In this document: in pieces, positions 34,297 to 47,044 of the stretch
Layout of the letters: each line of letters opens with the position of its first letter
Numbering within the stretch: the first letter of the stretch is position 1
Assembly (NCBI GenBank): GCA_947561395.2
Contig: OX387183.1
Span: forward strand, 43,890,890 to 43,954,889
DNA length: 64,000 nucleotides
Source of the DNA: Buxus sempervirens
Lineage: Eukaryota; Streptophyta; Magnoliopsida; Buxales; Buxaceae
Direction of reading: 5' to 3'
Notes under the pieces: model-generated
What the model saw: the letters and a program-made list of their open reading frames with translations, nothing else
What the model was told of the DNA's origin: nothing
Databases searched by the model: none
Made by a program: the position numbers and the translations under genes

Positions 34297-35200
34297 CGGC
34301 TGATGTTATCCATGGTCATTCCATTTTGTTGCAAGGGAATTTAAATTAAATTTTAGAGATACTATTTATAAATATTTAAAATTCAGTCCGTACTATTTGA
34401 AGTTGCATGTTTTAGGAAACCTTTATCAAAATAATTGACTTTTACAATACATAAATTCTGAAAATTTTGCTTCTAAAAACCAATAATATCTGGCACACAA
34501 CTTTTTTGATGAAATTGTATTACTATAAATATATTAAAATATAAGGAAACTATAAAAGAGAATGCATCAACCAAACATAGAAAAAAAGACTACTCACCAA
34601 GCCATACTTGTCCACTCTCGAGAAACAACAAAAAAAAAATAATAATAATAAAAAGAAAAAGGAAATTAAAAAAAAGAAAATAGAACCAGCTATATATGGT
34701 TGAATGAATAATTCAAACCAATATTCATGGTGCTTGCTAGATTGAATAGGGAATTCAAGCCAATACGTGCTAACCATTAGCTATTGATATCTAATTACAC
34801 ATGACAAAGCTCAGGAATGAACCAACCAAAATGCACGCATCAATCTGATGTCTTCAAACACCTCATCCTAACAAGATAATATTTCCCTTAATATCCTCCA
34901 CACTTCACTTTTCTTATCATACCCATGTTGAAAGTTGTACAATATGGAATGGATATAAAATGTATGCAATAACTAATGTACATGCCCATTACCCAATTGA
35001 AGTTCTACCATATTCCCATGTCTATGGACACGTACACAACAAAAATGCATGTATATGTTCGTTAAAATGGTTAAAACTATTGCTGATTTTACTTGACACT
35101 AATTATCACATTTAGACTCCTCACTAAAGAACTATACTCACAGTATAGAGGTTATATGGACTTGGCACATAGATGCGTGCTGACTCGATACTTAAACTGT

Positions 35201-36307
35201 TGTTGCTTTGAAATTGGGCCGGTGTGGACACGTGTCGGTGTTGATAATGTGTCTCTACGCGGGCGTGCCAGTATCGTTTGATACAATGATTTTGGGTCGA
35301 GCCCTGACCCCGGGCACCTGTTCCGAATCTAAACCTGGATCGGTTCAGTCGTACTGCAAGTCACCTGTAATAAAATCGGTCAGGCGATGATATGAAGACT
35401 AGGGGTTCGGTCTTCGTTTGGGTTCTTATAAGTGTTTGAAAGCGAAAACAACTAATGGCATACAAATCCTTTATTATGAAATCGGCCGACGGGCTGAAAG
35501 CGACAACAGATAATCCTCAAAAGGGAAACAAAAAGTAAAAAGAAAACTGACAGGGCTTGCAGGACCGGCTGTCTTGGTCTTATAGCCGTAATCGGATATA
35601 AGCACAGGAGGAAGGGGCGGCTGCTAGCAAAGCCAATCCAGGGGGTTCACCTTGGATTGCTGCTTACCCGAAAATACACAAGTCACCTGGCTTGATCAGA
35701 GTGAGTTTCGAGATCGGTTGCTCGGGATTCTGTAAACACAGAACTGCGAGTCAGGGGCGGCCTCAACTTACCCTCCGGTGGCAGGATTCTGGTGTTAATT
35801 GGAGTAAAGAGGGGTCTAAGATGCACTGCGACTGGAAGCAGTGAAAGCAGTCCTAGTTTATCCTTCTGACTACAGTGTAGGAGAGGGGATAAAGATCACG
35901 GATGATCAAAATAATATTATAACCGGTTGCGGTTGTGTGGATTGTGTCCTCGAGTTCTTCGAAGTTGTGTCTTTTATAGTCGATCCTTGACGGTTGCTCA
36001 ACATCCTACTCTTGCACGATCTTCATGGTGGTTGGCCGTCTTCAGTCTTTTGCTCCAGAAAGATAACTGCCCGGCCACGATTTTAAATAGGTTACTTTCG
36101 AACGACCGATGGCACGATCTTCTGATAGTTGTGAATGAGGTTTGTCGTATTGGCTTGTGTGGCTTTACCTGTATTCTTGGTTTATGCGAATGCTGACATG
36201 GCTTGTCCAACTGTGCAAAGCCTACGTAAGTTGATGCCATGGCCTAAGTAAGCCACATAGGTACCACGTGTTCCTCTCTTATTCGTTGGTCATATAGGGT
36301 GTAAACA
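35201..36307 (-). repeat. 3' LTR of the Tat-lineage element
   Basis: Starts TGTTGCTTTGAAATTGGG and ends GGGTGTAAACA on the plus strand. Collinear with 53173-54282. Adjacent on the internal side is TTGCCCATCTAC, the complement of a purine tract (GTAGATGGGCAA), the likely polypurine tract. Confidence 0.93.
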
Positions 36308-36540
36308 TTGCCCATCTACTTATTTATTACGCCGTCATCAGCCGATGTGATGAGTAAGTATTTTGGGTTTTTCAAAATATGTCCGTTGCTTGATGTGAAA
36401 GATTTTGCCACTTTCCCACGATCTAAATGATGAGACTTTTCTGGTTTCATCTTCCACTTTGCTTAAAAAGTACTGCAGCCAAAATTTTCACTTTCCTTGT
36501 CTCTTTCGGCTATTTGTCTTCTCTTCTCCCCTTTTCTTCA

Positions 36541-39513
36541 ATGGCGGGTAATATCATATGCTATACTTCTACGGTCGAAGTTTTCGATGGCTCGTTATCT
36601 GTCGGTCCCTTCCTTTGTGCTCGTGATGCTCATTTGGATGCCCTGACTGAAAGAGTGAGGGGTCCCTTACTTTTCACTTATGGGAGCAGTTTCAATAAAT
36701 CTTCCCGTTTTCGGAGTTGGCCGACCGTTTATCCTGAATGGGTAGCCTGGGTCGACAGGATGAAAGAGCGTTTTGCAGTTATTTGGCGTAAAACTGGTAT
36801 TTATGATATGATCCATTTTTCTTGTCGCTCTATTCCTTTGAATCGCGAGCTTCTCTGTTCCATGAGTTTATTCTGGAATGCCTAGACCAATCCTTTCAAC
36901 TTTCCTTGTGGGCCGATGACCCCCACTGTCATGGATGTTTGCTTCATTACCAGCTTCCTCGCAACTGGTCATGAGGTCCGGGTCGGCATGGCAGATCTCC
37001 AGAATTGCCAGCATTTACCTCTGGTGGAGGTAGGTGAGAAGGGAAAAGAGGTGGTAAAGAAAAAGAAGCAACCCCTCGTGAAGGAGAAAAAACCCTCTAA
37101 GAAGGCGGGATCCTTGCAGCAGAAAGGGATTGTTTTGTCAGGAAGTAAACCTCAACAGACGGATACGATCCGTACCTCTTATCGGTCCTATATCAAGGAT
37201 TGTGCGAAGTTTCAATCTCCAGATTACGAGGATGATGTAGAACACTTCTACTTCCTTCTTTACTTCTTCTGTAATTTCTTATTCTGCTCCAAAGCTCAAG
37301 CGGTTACCAGAGAATACTATTCACTGGTTAAGCTTATTCTGGGTGAGTATGAAGTCGCTCTTGCTCCCTATTTTTTGTCGGTCTTATACCGTTCACTTCA
37401 ATAATTTATCCATGGCACCCTTCAGACTCCTGGGGAACCGTTGTGGTTTCTCAAATTTTTGGCATGCCACTATTTTCCGTCCAAGTTTTATACTCGGGTG
37501 CCGAATCCTCCTAATGTGCCTCCTGAGTTTGGTGGTCACGCCTGTTTTCTGAATGCTTTCTTTTCTTTTTTGGTCTTCGTCATTTCCCCAAACCTCCTTT
37601 CAAAGTTTCTGCTAATGCCCCCGGTTTCCTTTCTATGGTGGATGATATAACCGATGCTTAACATCTTATCTGGGCCAGCTTTCTGATAGCCCGGAATTTG
37701 AATTATGCTGTGAAGTCAATGAACAAGAAACCGGGATTCGAAGTCTATTTGCCGAATTGTATAGGTCGGCAATTCCAATGTGACCAGAGGATCCCCTTGC
37801 TTGATATGGATGGTCTGTTTACCATTAATACCAGCTCCATTGAACGACCATCTGTCACTGCAGTTGACGCTACTCGAATGGAAGAGAGTTATAGCACAAT
37901 TGCTGTCGATTTTCGTCTTCCCTTTCTTCCTCCTCATGATAGTTGCAGCTCTAATTTTCATGTATGGTGGGATTCGTTTTGGAGTGGAATCTGCTGCCAT
38001 CCGGCCGATTATTATCTCGAAAGATTGGGTCTGCTTGAGTCTTTGCATGCACCGATCCAAGAAGGTATATTCTCCTCTTCCTTGTTTCCGATTTATGTGA
38101 TGCTAATTCAATTATTCAGCCACCAGGTGAAGTATCGTCTCTAGCTTTAGAAGCTTATACTTCTCCTCCAAGGGAATTGGCCGAGGATGATGTTTTCTCG
38201 CCAGAATGCCCTGCCTCGCCGATTGTTCCAGATGAAGATCCCGATGACGTCCCATTACGACGGCGTTCTAGGAAGGTGTTGAATCTTATAGATTTCTTAT
38301 TGTTCATTCTTCTTCTTTTGTCTTTTCTCTTGACACACTATTTCTCTAGGTTTCAAGTTCCTTGGGTCCGGTCACTCTTTCTTCCAATGTTATGGAATCT
38401 TCTTCAGATCCAGTTGTTGATCCTATGTTTGTTTTGGACCCGGCCGATTTCGTCGATCCTATCGAACCAATGGATTCTCTTGGTAGTGCCATTGGTGAAA
38501 TTCCTTTAGCACTTCCTGAAGGTCAGGAGCATTTTTCTCCTCGACAAGACTCTTCAGAGAGAGGTTCTTCTCCAGAACTGCCTCCAGGGTATGAACAGGA
38601 GGCTGCCCCTCCGATAGCTGAAACCACTACGTCTACTGCCTCTATTGGGACTTACATTCCCCCGGGTCCTTCTGCTATGACCGATATCCCCCTAGGTTCT
38701 TCTGCCATAAGGGCGGGAGATGATTTTGACCGGCCGAGGCAAGCGCTCGTTGAATTAGGGAGCACCAATTCATATCTTGCTCCCGTATCTGTTCCTGACG
38801 CGGGACTTCTTTCTCATGATGGGCGAGGGCGATTGGGTGTGATGTTAAATGACGTTCGGTCCAATTTTCTGTCGAGCAGTTCTACTGATCCTTCCTCTTT
38901 ATCTTCAAGACGTATTCGATCAGGGATTATCTGCATTCTTGCTTCGGGCATAGTCGGTATTTCAGAGGAAACTCTTACTCGTTTGGTGGCATTGGCAGCA
39001 AAGCTTAATGATATTCCTTCGGTGTCTTCTGACGTAAAATCGGTGTTCTCCCGACTTTCTCTCCTTTATTCTCATAAAGTTGTTTTTGACCATCATTCGG
39101 TCAAGATACATGAAATAACCAATGCGGCCGATTCTGTTAATGGCCGATATCAACTTTTGCAACAACTGAAGAATGAACGTGAGGCTTGTCATCATCAGTA
39201 TATGGAAACGGTCCACCGTGTGAACACCATAAATAGTAATATTGCGGATCTTGATCGTCATATTGCAGAGTTGCAGTCTAAGAGGTTTGAACTCGTAAAT
39301 CAACGGGAGGAACTCCTCCATACTAATGAAGTCGCTGATGATGCCATGAAGGAAAAGACCCGTCAGTGCAAAGAAATTGCCCGTGAGCTGGAATCGGACA
39401 TAGAATTGGCTCGAGATTCCTTTCTACTTCGGTCCACTCTGGAAGATGAAAAACAATTTGCCCAAGATTCCTTTGGCCGTATATGTTCTGAAATTTTAAA
39501 CACATCTTTGTAA
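36541..39513 (+). pseudogene. Antisense ORF 1 of the Tat element: PMD-like plus coiled coil, 3 exons
   Basis: Antisense to gag-pol. Exons 36541-38064, 38127-38275 and 38350-39513 have GT-AG borders and fit in phase. The first exon carries in-frame stops at 36883 and 37402 and a frame change near 37660-37700. It encodes a plant-mobile-domain-like region: SWPTVYPEWVAWVDRMKERF, then GPMTPTVMDVCFIT, then ALAPYFLSVLYRSLQ, a stop and WFLKFLACHYFP. Exon 2 is acidic. Exon 3 ends in a long coiled coil (NTINSNIADLDRHIAELQSK and onward). PMD-like antisense ORFs are known in Tat elements. The function is unknown. Confidence 0.8.
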
Positions 39514-39857
39514 AGTGTTTAATGAATTCAAATCCTTTTTTGAAATCCATGTGCCAACTATCATGGCCGTCAGAATCGGCCCCTTTTTTGACAAAACCTA
39601 TCTTTTCAAATCGATTCGTCCGTATGATTTTTACTTTCAGAATGCTTTAATCGAAAAGATATTCAACCGCCGTTTCAATTTCTTCGGGAAGGCAATCGTA
39701 CCATCAGCACTTTTTTTCGGGAAGACAGCAGTCTTATCAAAGCCCTTTTCGATACTTCGAATCATTACGAATCTTTCTCTATCGGCAGACGTTTTCCTAT
39801 TGCGCTTCGTCTTCCTTCTCTTTGCGATCTTCCTTTGTCTGGTTTCTGATATTGATC
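39514..39857. other. Spacer between the two antisense ORFs
   Basis: Holds the 3' end of antisense ORF 1 and the presumed promoter of antisense ORF 2. A short ORF crosses it with no recognisable domain. Confidence 0.5.
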
Positions 39858-42625
39858 ATGGCGGACGAAAATCCTAATGACTTGAATCTGTTTGGCGATG
39901 GTGAAGATGGACCTGTTCTCGGTCCATGCACTAATGTAGAGACGGTAGAGGCCCCCACTGTCATGCGTTCTTCTTATCACTTAATCGATGCTCATGACAA
40001 CGTGAAGTGGGGTTCTCTGATTCTGCTTCCTCGTTCTTGGCCTAAGCTTTCTCCTGAGTGGAACAAGTGGGTTGACAGGCTACGGCCTTATCACATGGAA
40101 ACCTGGGTTAGACTTGGATTGGCGGAGATAATCTTTTACTCCACCTTCTACATTCCCTTCAATCCCTTCTTGCTTGGGGTGGCTTCATTTTTCTGGTGTC
40201 GGGGTTCCAACACCTTCTCTTTCCATCATGGTCCTATGACTCCCACACTCCTGGACGTCTGTTGTATTACTGGCCTTTCGGTTCTTGGAGAGGAAATAGA
40301 TTCCAGTCTATCTCTTTTCCCATCTTCTGTTTTTAATACCGTCCATACTTCTTTTGCTTTTGGCACCTTTGTTTGTGCCGAGTGTGTTTCAGATGATGAC
40401 ACTCCTCCTTCCTTTCAAGAGCACTGTTCTTTTTTGCTGTTTCTTCTCTGCCATTTTTTCTGTTGTGGCCCATCTGCTCAGATGGTAAAGGAGTTCGCTG
40501 GTATTGCGATGGCCCTCGCTTAGGGTCGCCGTCTGGCTTTAGCTCCTTTTTTTCTCAGCTAGGTCTATCGTGGCCTTCATAGTTTATCTTCCTGCCGATT
40601 AGGGGTAGCTACTGGCCCTCTCTAGTTCTTACAATTTTGGTTCTATGAATACTTCCCCAGCTTCTTCTCTGAAGCTGTAGATAATCATTTTCCTGATTAT
40701 TACTATGCCGGTCATCGTTGGCTTACCGCGACGCCCAGGCAATTGTCTTTTAGAGCCGTTCTTGATTTCTTTCTTGTGGGTATATAGGAAGCAAATCTAC
40801 CCTTATTTCACTGCTTTTCCTTAGAGCAATTCCATGGGTACCCTCTTTATGCTGCCATTAATTCTTCTCCTGAGGCTCGTTGTCGTGCTATGGCTAGTTT
40901 TCTCATTGCACGGGAGCTCCCTTTTGGCTTGCATAACCGGGATGCTCCTGCTACCTCCAGAAGAGAAGGAGTAGAAATTTATCTGCCGCATTTTGTCAGC
41001 CAGCAACTTGGATATGGCCAAGGCATTCCTCTTGTTTTATTCCCATTTACCAATGGTGACTCTCGGTCAGTCCTCAATCCCAGCTATCTGTCGTTAGCTA
41101 ACCGTCAGTTTCATGACCTTTCTGATCGTTTCCGCAATTATCTTTTTCCTCGGGAATCCTCGGCCGAACCTTCCTTTCGGAGATGGTGGGCTCGAATTTA
41201 TCCTAACTTTGTCAGGCTTGATCTGGAGTCGTATGCTACGCTTTTTCGGCCGACCGCGGCCGATGTTGCGAGTATAGGGAAATTCCGTGGGCATTATGAG
41301 GCTCACTACTCAGGTAACTCTCTCTTACCTTCTTGCGATTTTATTTTTTTATATTCCGTTGATTCTAATCTTCTCAACATCCACTAGATGGTCATCGGTC
41401 GACCAGTGAGAAAGGCAAGAAAAAGAAAGCCCAGATGACGCTGACGGTCACCGTCTGTTGGAGGCGACCTTCGAAGGCTACTGCTAGTCGGAGTAACCTT
41501 TCCTCCAAAACCTCGCCATTGAAGAAGCGGAAGATCAGCGGGATATCCAGTAGCCGTGCTTATGTCACTCGATCCAGTATGCGATTTCGGGTTCAACACC
41601 TGGATGAACATATCACTGTGGCTAATGATTCTTCAGATGAGGAGGAAGATATTGATTTATCTCGCCCTCAGCATGGGCCTCCCGTTGGTTTTGGAAGTAG
41701 TGGTCTATCGTCTCCCATGCCGACTCCTCCCCGTGCATTCTATTATGTTAGCCCTCCATCACATCCTTCAACTAACCTTGTCACCTCCCTGGCTGATCCA
41801 TCGCCTAGCGCGTCTAGGCAGGTTCCTCTCATCCCTTGTCCTGGCCTTGATGAAGCCGGCCCGTCCACTTTCCCTGGCGTTTCTTTACCGGATTCATCTT
41901 CTGATGAATTACCTTCTGAGCAAAAAATCCCTGTGGTCGATGAAGATAATTTTAGACCTCTTCCTGGCACTTGCTTTGGATTCGTCAGATCATGTTTCAC
42001 GGAGGTAGATTGTTGTCTTGCATCTCCAGAATTCTATGATCTTCGTCCAGAATTTCTTCCAGGTTTTGATAGTCGGGACGAACTCCACTCTTTTGTTCTT
42101 CGTCGACCTAAAGATCTTTCTGATGATGAACTGGCTGAAATCCGATTGTTAATATGTTGAGCTGCGGTGACGAATTCTCATGGAGATCTTACGGCCGAAG
42201 GTCGGCTAATGTCTATGCTCGGATTTTACAGCACTGTGCCGCAGCTAAGAGAAGCTATGGACTTTCTTCGTTCTGTCAATATGAGATGCTCCGACTTTTG
42301 CCGAGAAATTCATGAGGTATTCAGTCATCATCGTCAACTAGAAGCTTTGAGGCAGAATCTATGTGCCAATTCTCTCGATCAGGCCTCTATTGCTGGTAGT
42401 CCATTGGCGGCTGCTCCGGCCGAGTTATCTCGACTCCGATCTGAGGAACAACGCCTTAAAGAATCTATTAAGGCTCAGTGGATGCTGATTGAGTCAAGCT
42501 GTCATCGCTTGGAGAAGCACATGAGAGATGAAAGGGAGGTGGAGATACGCCGGGCTGAGATGCAGTTCTTGTTGGAGCTGGCGAAGTATGATCATGCCCG
42601 ATTTAAAACTTGGTTTGAAGGGTAA
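39858..42625 (+). pseudogene. Antisense ORF 2 of the Tat element: PMD-like plus coiled coil, 2 exons
   Basis: A diverged paralogue of antisense ORF 1, in the same orientation. Exon 1 is 39858-41313 and exon 2 is 41388-42625 (GT-AG, in phase). It reads SWPKLSPEWNKWVDRLRPYH, then GPMTPTLLDVCCITGLSVLG, then LALAPFFLS followed by stops, then LWFYEYFPSF, the same order as ORF 1. Exon 2 begins with a lysine-rich segment (EKGKKKKAQ), continues with a proline/serine-rich stretch and ends in a coiled coil. In-frame stops occur at 40521, shortly after it, and at 42158. Both ORFs start with ATGGCG and are introduced by similar sequence, which supports tandem duplication. Confidence 0.8.
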
Positions 42626-43573
42626 GATCTTTAAACAATATACCGTTTGTTCGGTATTAACTTTTCGATGATAATGCCATGTGGTTGGCATTTTAAACTT
42701 ATTTAGCCGGTTTCTCGGCTTCTTTATTTGAATGGTAGTTTCTTGCATATTTTTAGATGCGTAATATACTCGTTTTATTTTATACCAACTGCTCGCTACA
42801 GAAAGACTAAAATATGAAACAAGAACAATCAAAATGCATTTATTTCAACATTGATCTTTCATACAACCAAAGCCGAGCTCTTTTGGCTCTTTCATACAAC
42901 CAAAGCCAGATGTTTCAGCTGGGGCCTGATAATTCAGCCGAGACCGGTATGTCCCTAAAATTGCTCTACACGCCAATATGGATGGCGTGAGCGAAGGGTA
43001 GTTTAATCAAAGGGACAAGAGGGAAGAGGGAGGAATGGCGAATACTCCGACCGGCGTAAATGTTGGTCAAAGAAGATAACTCTCGTCTCTACACAGACCT
43101 TGGTGGTAGAAGACCTACCGTGATGGGGTCAACGAGAGTAGAGCCGCCTTTTCCAATTCCGCCCATTCTTATGAAGTAATCGGCTTTGTCGACTTCTTCT
43201 TCTTCGATCATCTCCTTAGTCCGTAGTCGGCCTTTGATCACTCGCCATTTCTTTTCCTTCATATTACTTAGCTTCCTTTTCTTGAAAGAATGGAGAACAT
43301 CTCCTTTAGTATTTATAGACCGAACGTTTAGAGGAAGATCAATGGGTTTGAGCGGATCTCGAAGAGATCTTCTATTTCAGTCTAATCTGCACCGTATACT
43401 GTCGGCACTTCGATTTGACAATGCCATTTATTTGGCGTTGCGGGTACCGAGCAGTAGGTATTTATTTTATTCCTGATTTTCCTCAGGTTGGTTATCGATT
43501 TGGTGGCTTTCCCATAGAGTGGGAAAATACCGTTTTAAAAACTGGCCGTTGATAATCTTCTTTTCTTGGCCAT
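42626..43573. other. Noncoding stretch between antisense ORF 2 and pol
   Basis: The two convergent reading directions meet here. A short direct repeat containing CTTTCATACAACCAAAGCC occurs at about 42857 and 42890. No domain is visible. Confidence 0.5.
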
Positions 43574-46500
43574 CTAATCACTATATATGGTATGCCCCCC
43601 CCCCCCCCCCCCCCCCCCGGGAAAAACCTTGCTAACTTGCAATGGTCCTTCCCATGTAGGTGACCACTTTTCGTACAAAGAGTCCTTCCCTATCGGCAGA
43701 AGGGTTTTCCACACTAAATCCCCTTGAGCAAATGACTTGTGTTTTACTCGGCGGTTATACAATCTAGCAATTCTTTGTTTAAGTGCCGTCTGTCGGTCTA
43801 GGGCTAGCCTCCTCATTTCTCCCAAGTCCTCTAGCTCAACTAACATTGCTTCCGTGTAATCCTTGGGAGTGAAATTATTTTGAATAGCCACCCTCAAAGA
43901 TTTGACCGTGATCTCCACTGGAATAATTGCCTCATGGCCGAAGGTTAAGGCAAAAGGGGTAGTTCCAATAGACGTTTTGTAAGACGTACGATACGCCCAC
44001 AATGCTTCAGATAGAAGTTTATGCCAACTTCTTGGCTTATCTTCAATCATCTTTCTCAGAATATTCTTCAACACCTTATTGGTTGCTTCAGCCTGCCCAT
44101 TTGCCTGTGCGTAATAAGGTGTCGATTGAATCATTCTTATGCCATATGTTTTGGCAAATTCAATCATTTCCTGTCCCACAAAAATGGTGCCGGAATCGGT
44201 CGTAATGGTTTTTTGGATGCCGTATCTGTGAATTATCTGCTCCCTGATAAACTTGATCACATCAGATTGTTCCACCTTTTTCAAAGGTTTGGCTTCCACC
44301 CATTTGGTGAAGTAATCGATAGCTACTATGATGAAATTATGTAGCCCAGATAAAGGAGGATACACCTTTCCAGTTAAATCCATTGCCCATCCTTTGAAGG
44401 GCCATGGTTTGACTATTGGTTGCAACTCGAGTGCTGGTACCCTTTGAACTGGTCCATGTTTTTGACATTCTTGACACCTCGTGGCAAATGTTTGGCAATC
44501 TTTCAAAATTGAAGGCCAGTAATAACCATGCTGACGTAATAACCATCGCATCTTGATTCCAGCTTGGTGTGCGCCACAGACCCCTTCATGTACTTCGGCC
44601 ATTACTAACATGGCTTCGGTAGGGTTGACACATCTAAGTGGGATGTCATCAATACTCTTTTTGTATAGCTCGCCGCCCAGAATGAAATAGTTGGCGGCTT
44701 TTCTTTTGGTTGATCTGCTAGTCTTCACAGTAGGATCTTTAAGATATCCCCAGATTTCACCTCTCCAATCCTGTCGTATTGTCTGATTACAACATGCCAG
44801 TGAATCCACCAAAAATGGTCTTTTCTCGGAATTAGGGAGAGATTGTATAGTCACCGTTCTGACTGGATCGCGTAGCCTGAGTCCGGATGCCAAATGGGCC
44901 AATTCATTAGCTTGGTAATTTTATTTCCTTGGTCGATTTTCAAATTCAATTCTATTGAACTGCTGGGCCAAGAATCTCGCCTTCCACAGCAAGAGTACTA
45001 ACGACTCACTATTGCAGTTATATATGCCCTCCATTTGCTTCAAAACTAGATGGGAATCCCCAACAATATTGACCGCTCGAGTACCCATTTCCCATAGAAT
45101 TTCTAATCCTATGATCGTAGCTTCAAACTCTGCTTGATTATTCGTCGACAATTCTTCGAGTTGAAATGCATGTTCATGTTTATCGCCAGTTGGTGAAGTT
45201 ATTACTACTCCGATCCCAGAAGCGAATTCTGTTTTTAAACCATCAAATTCCAGTGTCCATGGTTGGAATTCAGCATAGCAAAAACTAGCATGAAACACTG
45301 GAATATCAAGTTCTTTCTCTTGTACGCTAGATGGATGATCGGCCAATGCTTGCCCTTTTACCGCTCTCTGTGGTACGTATTTGAAGTCAAACTCCATCAG
45401 GGTTAGGGTCCATTTCCCAAGTCTACCACTCACCGTGGGTCGAGTGAGCATATACTTAACCACGTCATTGGCTGCTATGACAAAAATCTATCTGGCTGAA
45501 AGGAGGTAATGTCGCAATCTGGTAGCCACATAGTAAAGTGTGAGACACAACTTCTCCAGATTGGTGTACCTTTCTTCTACCGGAGTAAGAAATCTGCTAA
45601 GATAATAAATGGCCTGCTCAAACCCTTGATCGTTTTCTTGGGATAGCAATACTCCAATTATATCATTCGCAGTGGCAATGTAAAGCATTAGTGGCCGTTC
45701 TTTTGAAGGTGGCACTAAGACCGGTGGCGTTGCCAAATATTGCTTAATTCTTTCAAAAGCGGCTTGGTGTTCCTCATTCCAAATAAATTCTTCAGTATCC
45801 ATGATCTTTAGCAATGGAGATAGAACCCTGATCTTTCCGGCCAAGTTTGAAATGAATCTCCTCAAGAAATTCACTTGGCCGAGCAATCTTTGTAGTTGTT
45901 TTTTATTGACCAGTGGCTTGGCTTCTATGACCGACTTTGCTTTATTTTTGTCAACTTCTATTCCTCTTTGGAGCACGAGAAAGTCTAGGAAATTTCCAGC
46001 TGATACACCAAAAGCACATTTTAATGGGTTCATTTTCAAACTGTACTTTCAAAGTCGCTCAAAAACCCGCTTTAAATGTTGCAAGTGGTCCATTTCGGTC
46101 GTAGATTTTATTACCACATCGTCAATATATACCTCAAGTATTTGACCGATCATATCATGGAAGATAAGATTCATTGCCCTTTGATACGTTGCACCAGCAT
46201 TTTTTAACCCGAAGGGCATAACTACCCAACAGTAAGTTCCTAGTGCTCCAAGACAACGAAATGCCATTTTAACTACATCATCTTTGGCAAAAAAATTTTG
46301 ATTATAACTAGAGTGGCTGTCCATAAATGACAAAAATTTATGCCGTGATGCGTTATCAACTAAGAGATCAACAATCGGCATTGGATATTCGTCCTTGGGT
46401 GTTGTAGAATTCAGATTACGGAAATCAATACATACCCTAATTTGACCATTCTTCTTGATTACAGGCACAACGTTGGAAAGCCAATCAGCATACTGTATTG

Positions 46501-47044
46501 GCCTAATGAACCCGACTGATAAAAGCCGTTCTATTTCAACCTTTACTTTACATATCACATTGTCACCCATCCTCATTGAAGGCTGTCTGAATGGTCAAAA
46601 TTATGGCTTGATAGAGAGCCTGTGTTCTACCATTTTTAGATCCAACCCTGGCATCTCTTGGTAAGTTAAGGCAAAACAGTCCGAATATTCGGCCAAAAAT
46701 TGTTTCATTTCTTGTCTGACCGAAGGTGGTAGTAATTTGCTTATGAAAACAGGCTTTCGTTCCGCTTCTATCCCTAAGTTGATTTCTTCTAATGGATCTT
46801 GGGTGTCTACCTTTAGATCTTCTAGCTTGGCTAGTGCTGCTTGCAGATCGGCGAGAGTAATCTCATCCCGATCTTGTATCCTTTCATCATCTTGTTCATT
46901 GATGAATTCGGCTGAGTTTATCATTATCTCGCCGTTTCCCAGCCATTCCTGATCCTGTTGCAATTTCCCTACCTTTTCTTCCTGCATGTAAACCGTCATC
47001 TTTCTTAAGACGGCTTTTGCAACTTCTGATGGTTCAACCATCAT
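43574..47044 (-). pseudogene. Tat pol: RT, RNase H, archaeal-type RNase H, integrase
   Basis: One frame on the minus strand, broken by stops at about 46601, 46049, 45488 and 44921. RT comes first: RVCIDFRNLN, FMDSHSSYNQ (usually FMDGYSGYNQ) and YIDD in LEVYIDDVVIKS. A gypsy-type RNase H follows (AFERIKQYLATPPVLVPPSK). Then comes a second, archaeal-type RNase H: Asp in WTLEFDGLK, Glu in NNQAEFEATIIGLE, Asp in NIVGDSHLVLKQ. The integrase has an HHCC finger (EVHEGVCGAHQAG, CQTFATRCQECQ) and DDE residues in MDLTG, TTDSGT and GQAEATNK. The double RNase H is diagnostic of the Tat lineage. A run of 24 C (43595-43618) lies in the last codons. Confidence 0.92.
43595..43618. repeat. Homopolymer of 24 C
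   Basis: Uninterrupted C run on the plus strand at the 3' end of pol, read as a glycine string. It could be slippage or an assembly artefact. Confidence 0.9.

Larger units (their letters stand above)
33229..35195. other. Spacer with SINE, tandem duplication and microsatellites
   Basis: No gene. A 44 bp unit is duplicated in tandem (33623-33666 and 33667-33710), there is a TA run at about 33510, and the SINE-like element and TA microsatellite are listed separately. The remainder, especially 34300-35195, is AT-rich and unassigned. Confidence 0.6.

Noticed and set aside
36427..36885. A host gene for a plant mobile domain protein
   Set aside because: It lies inside a Tat element between pol and the 3' LTR, has in-frame stops and is paired with a paralogue there.
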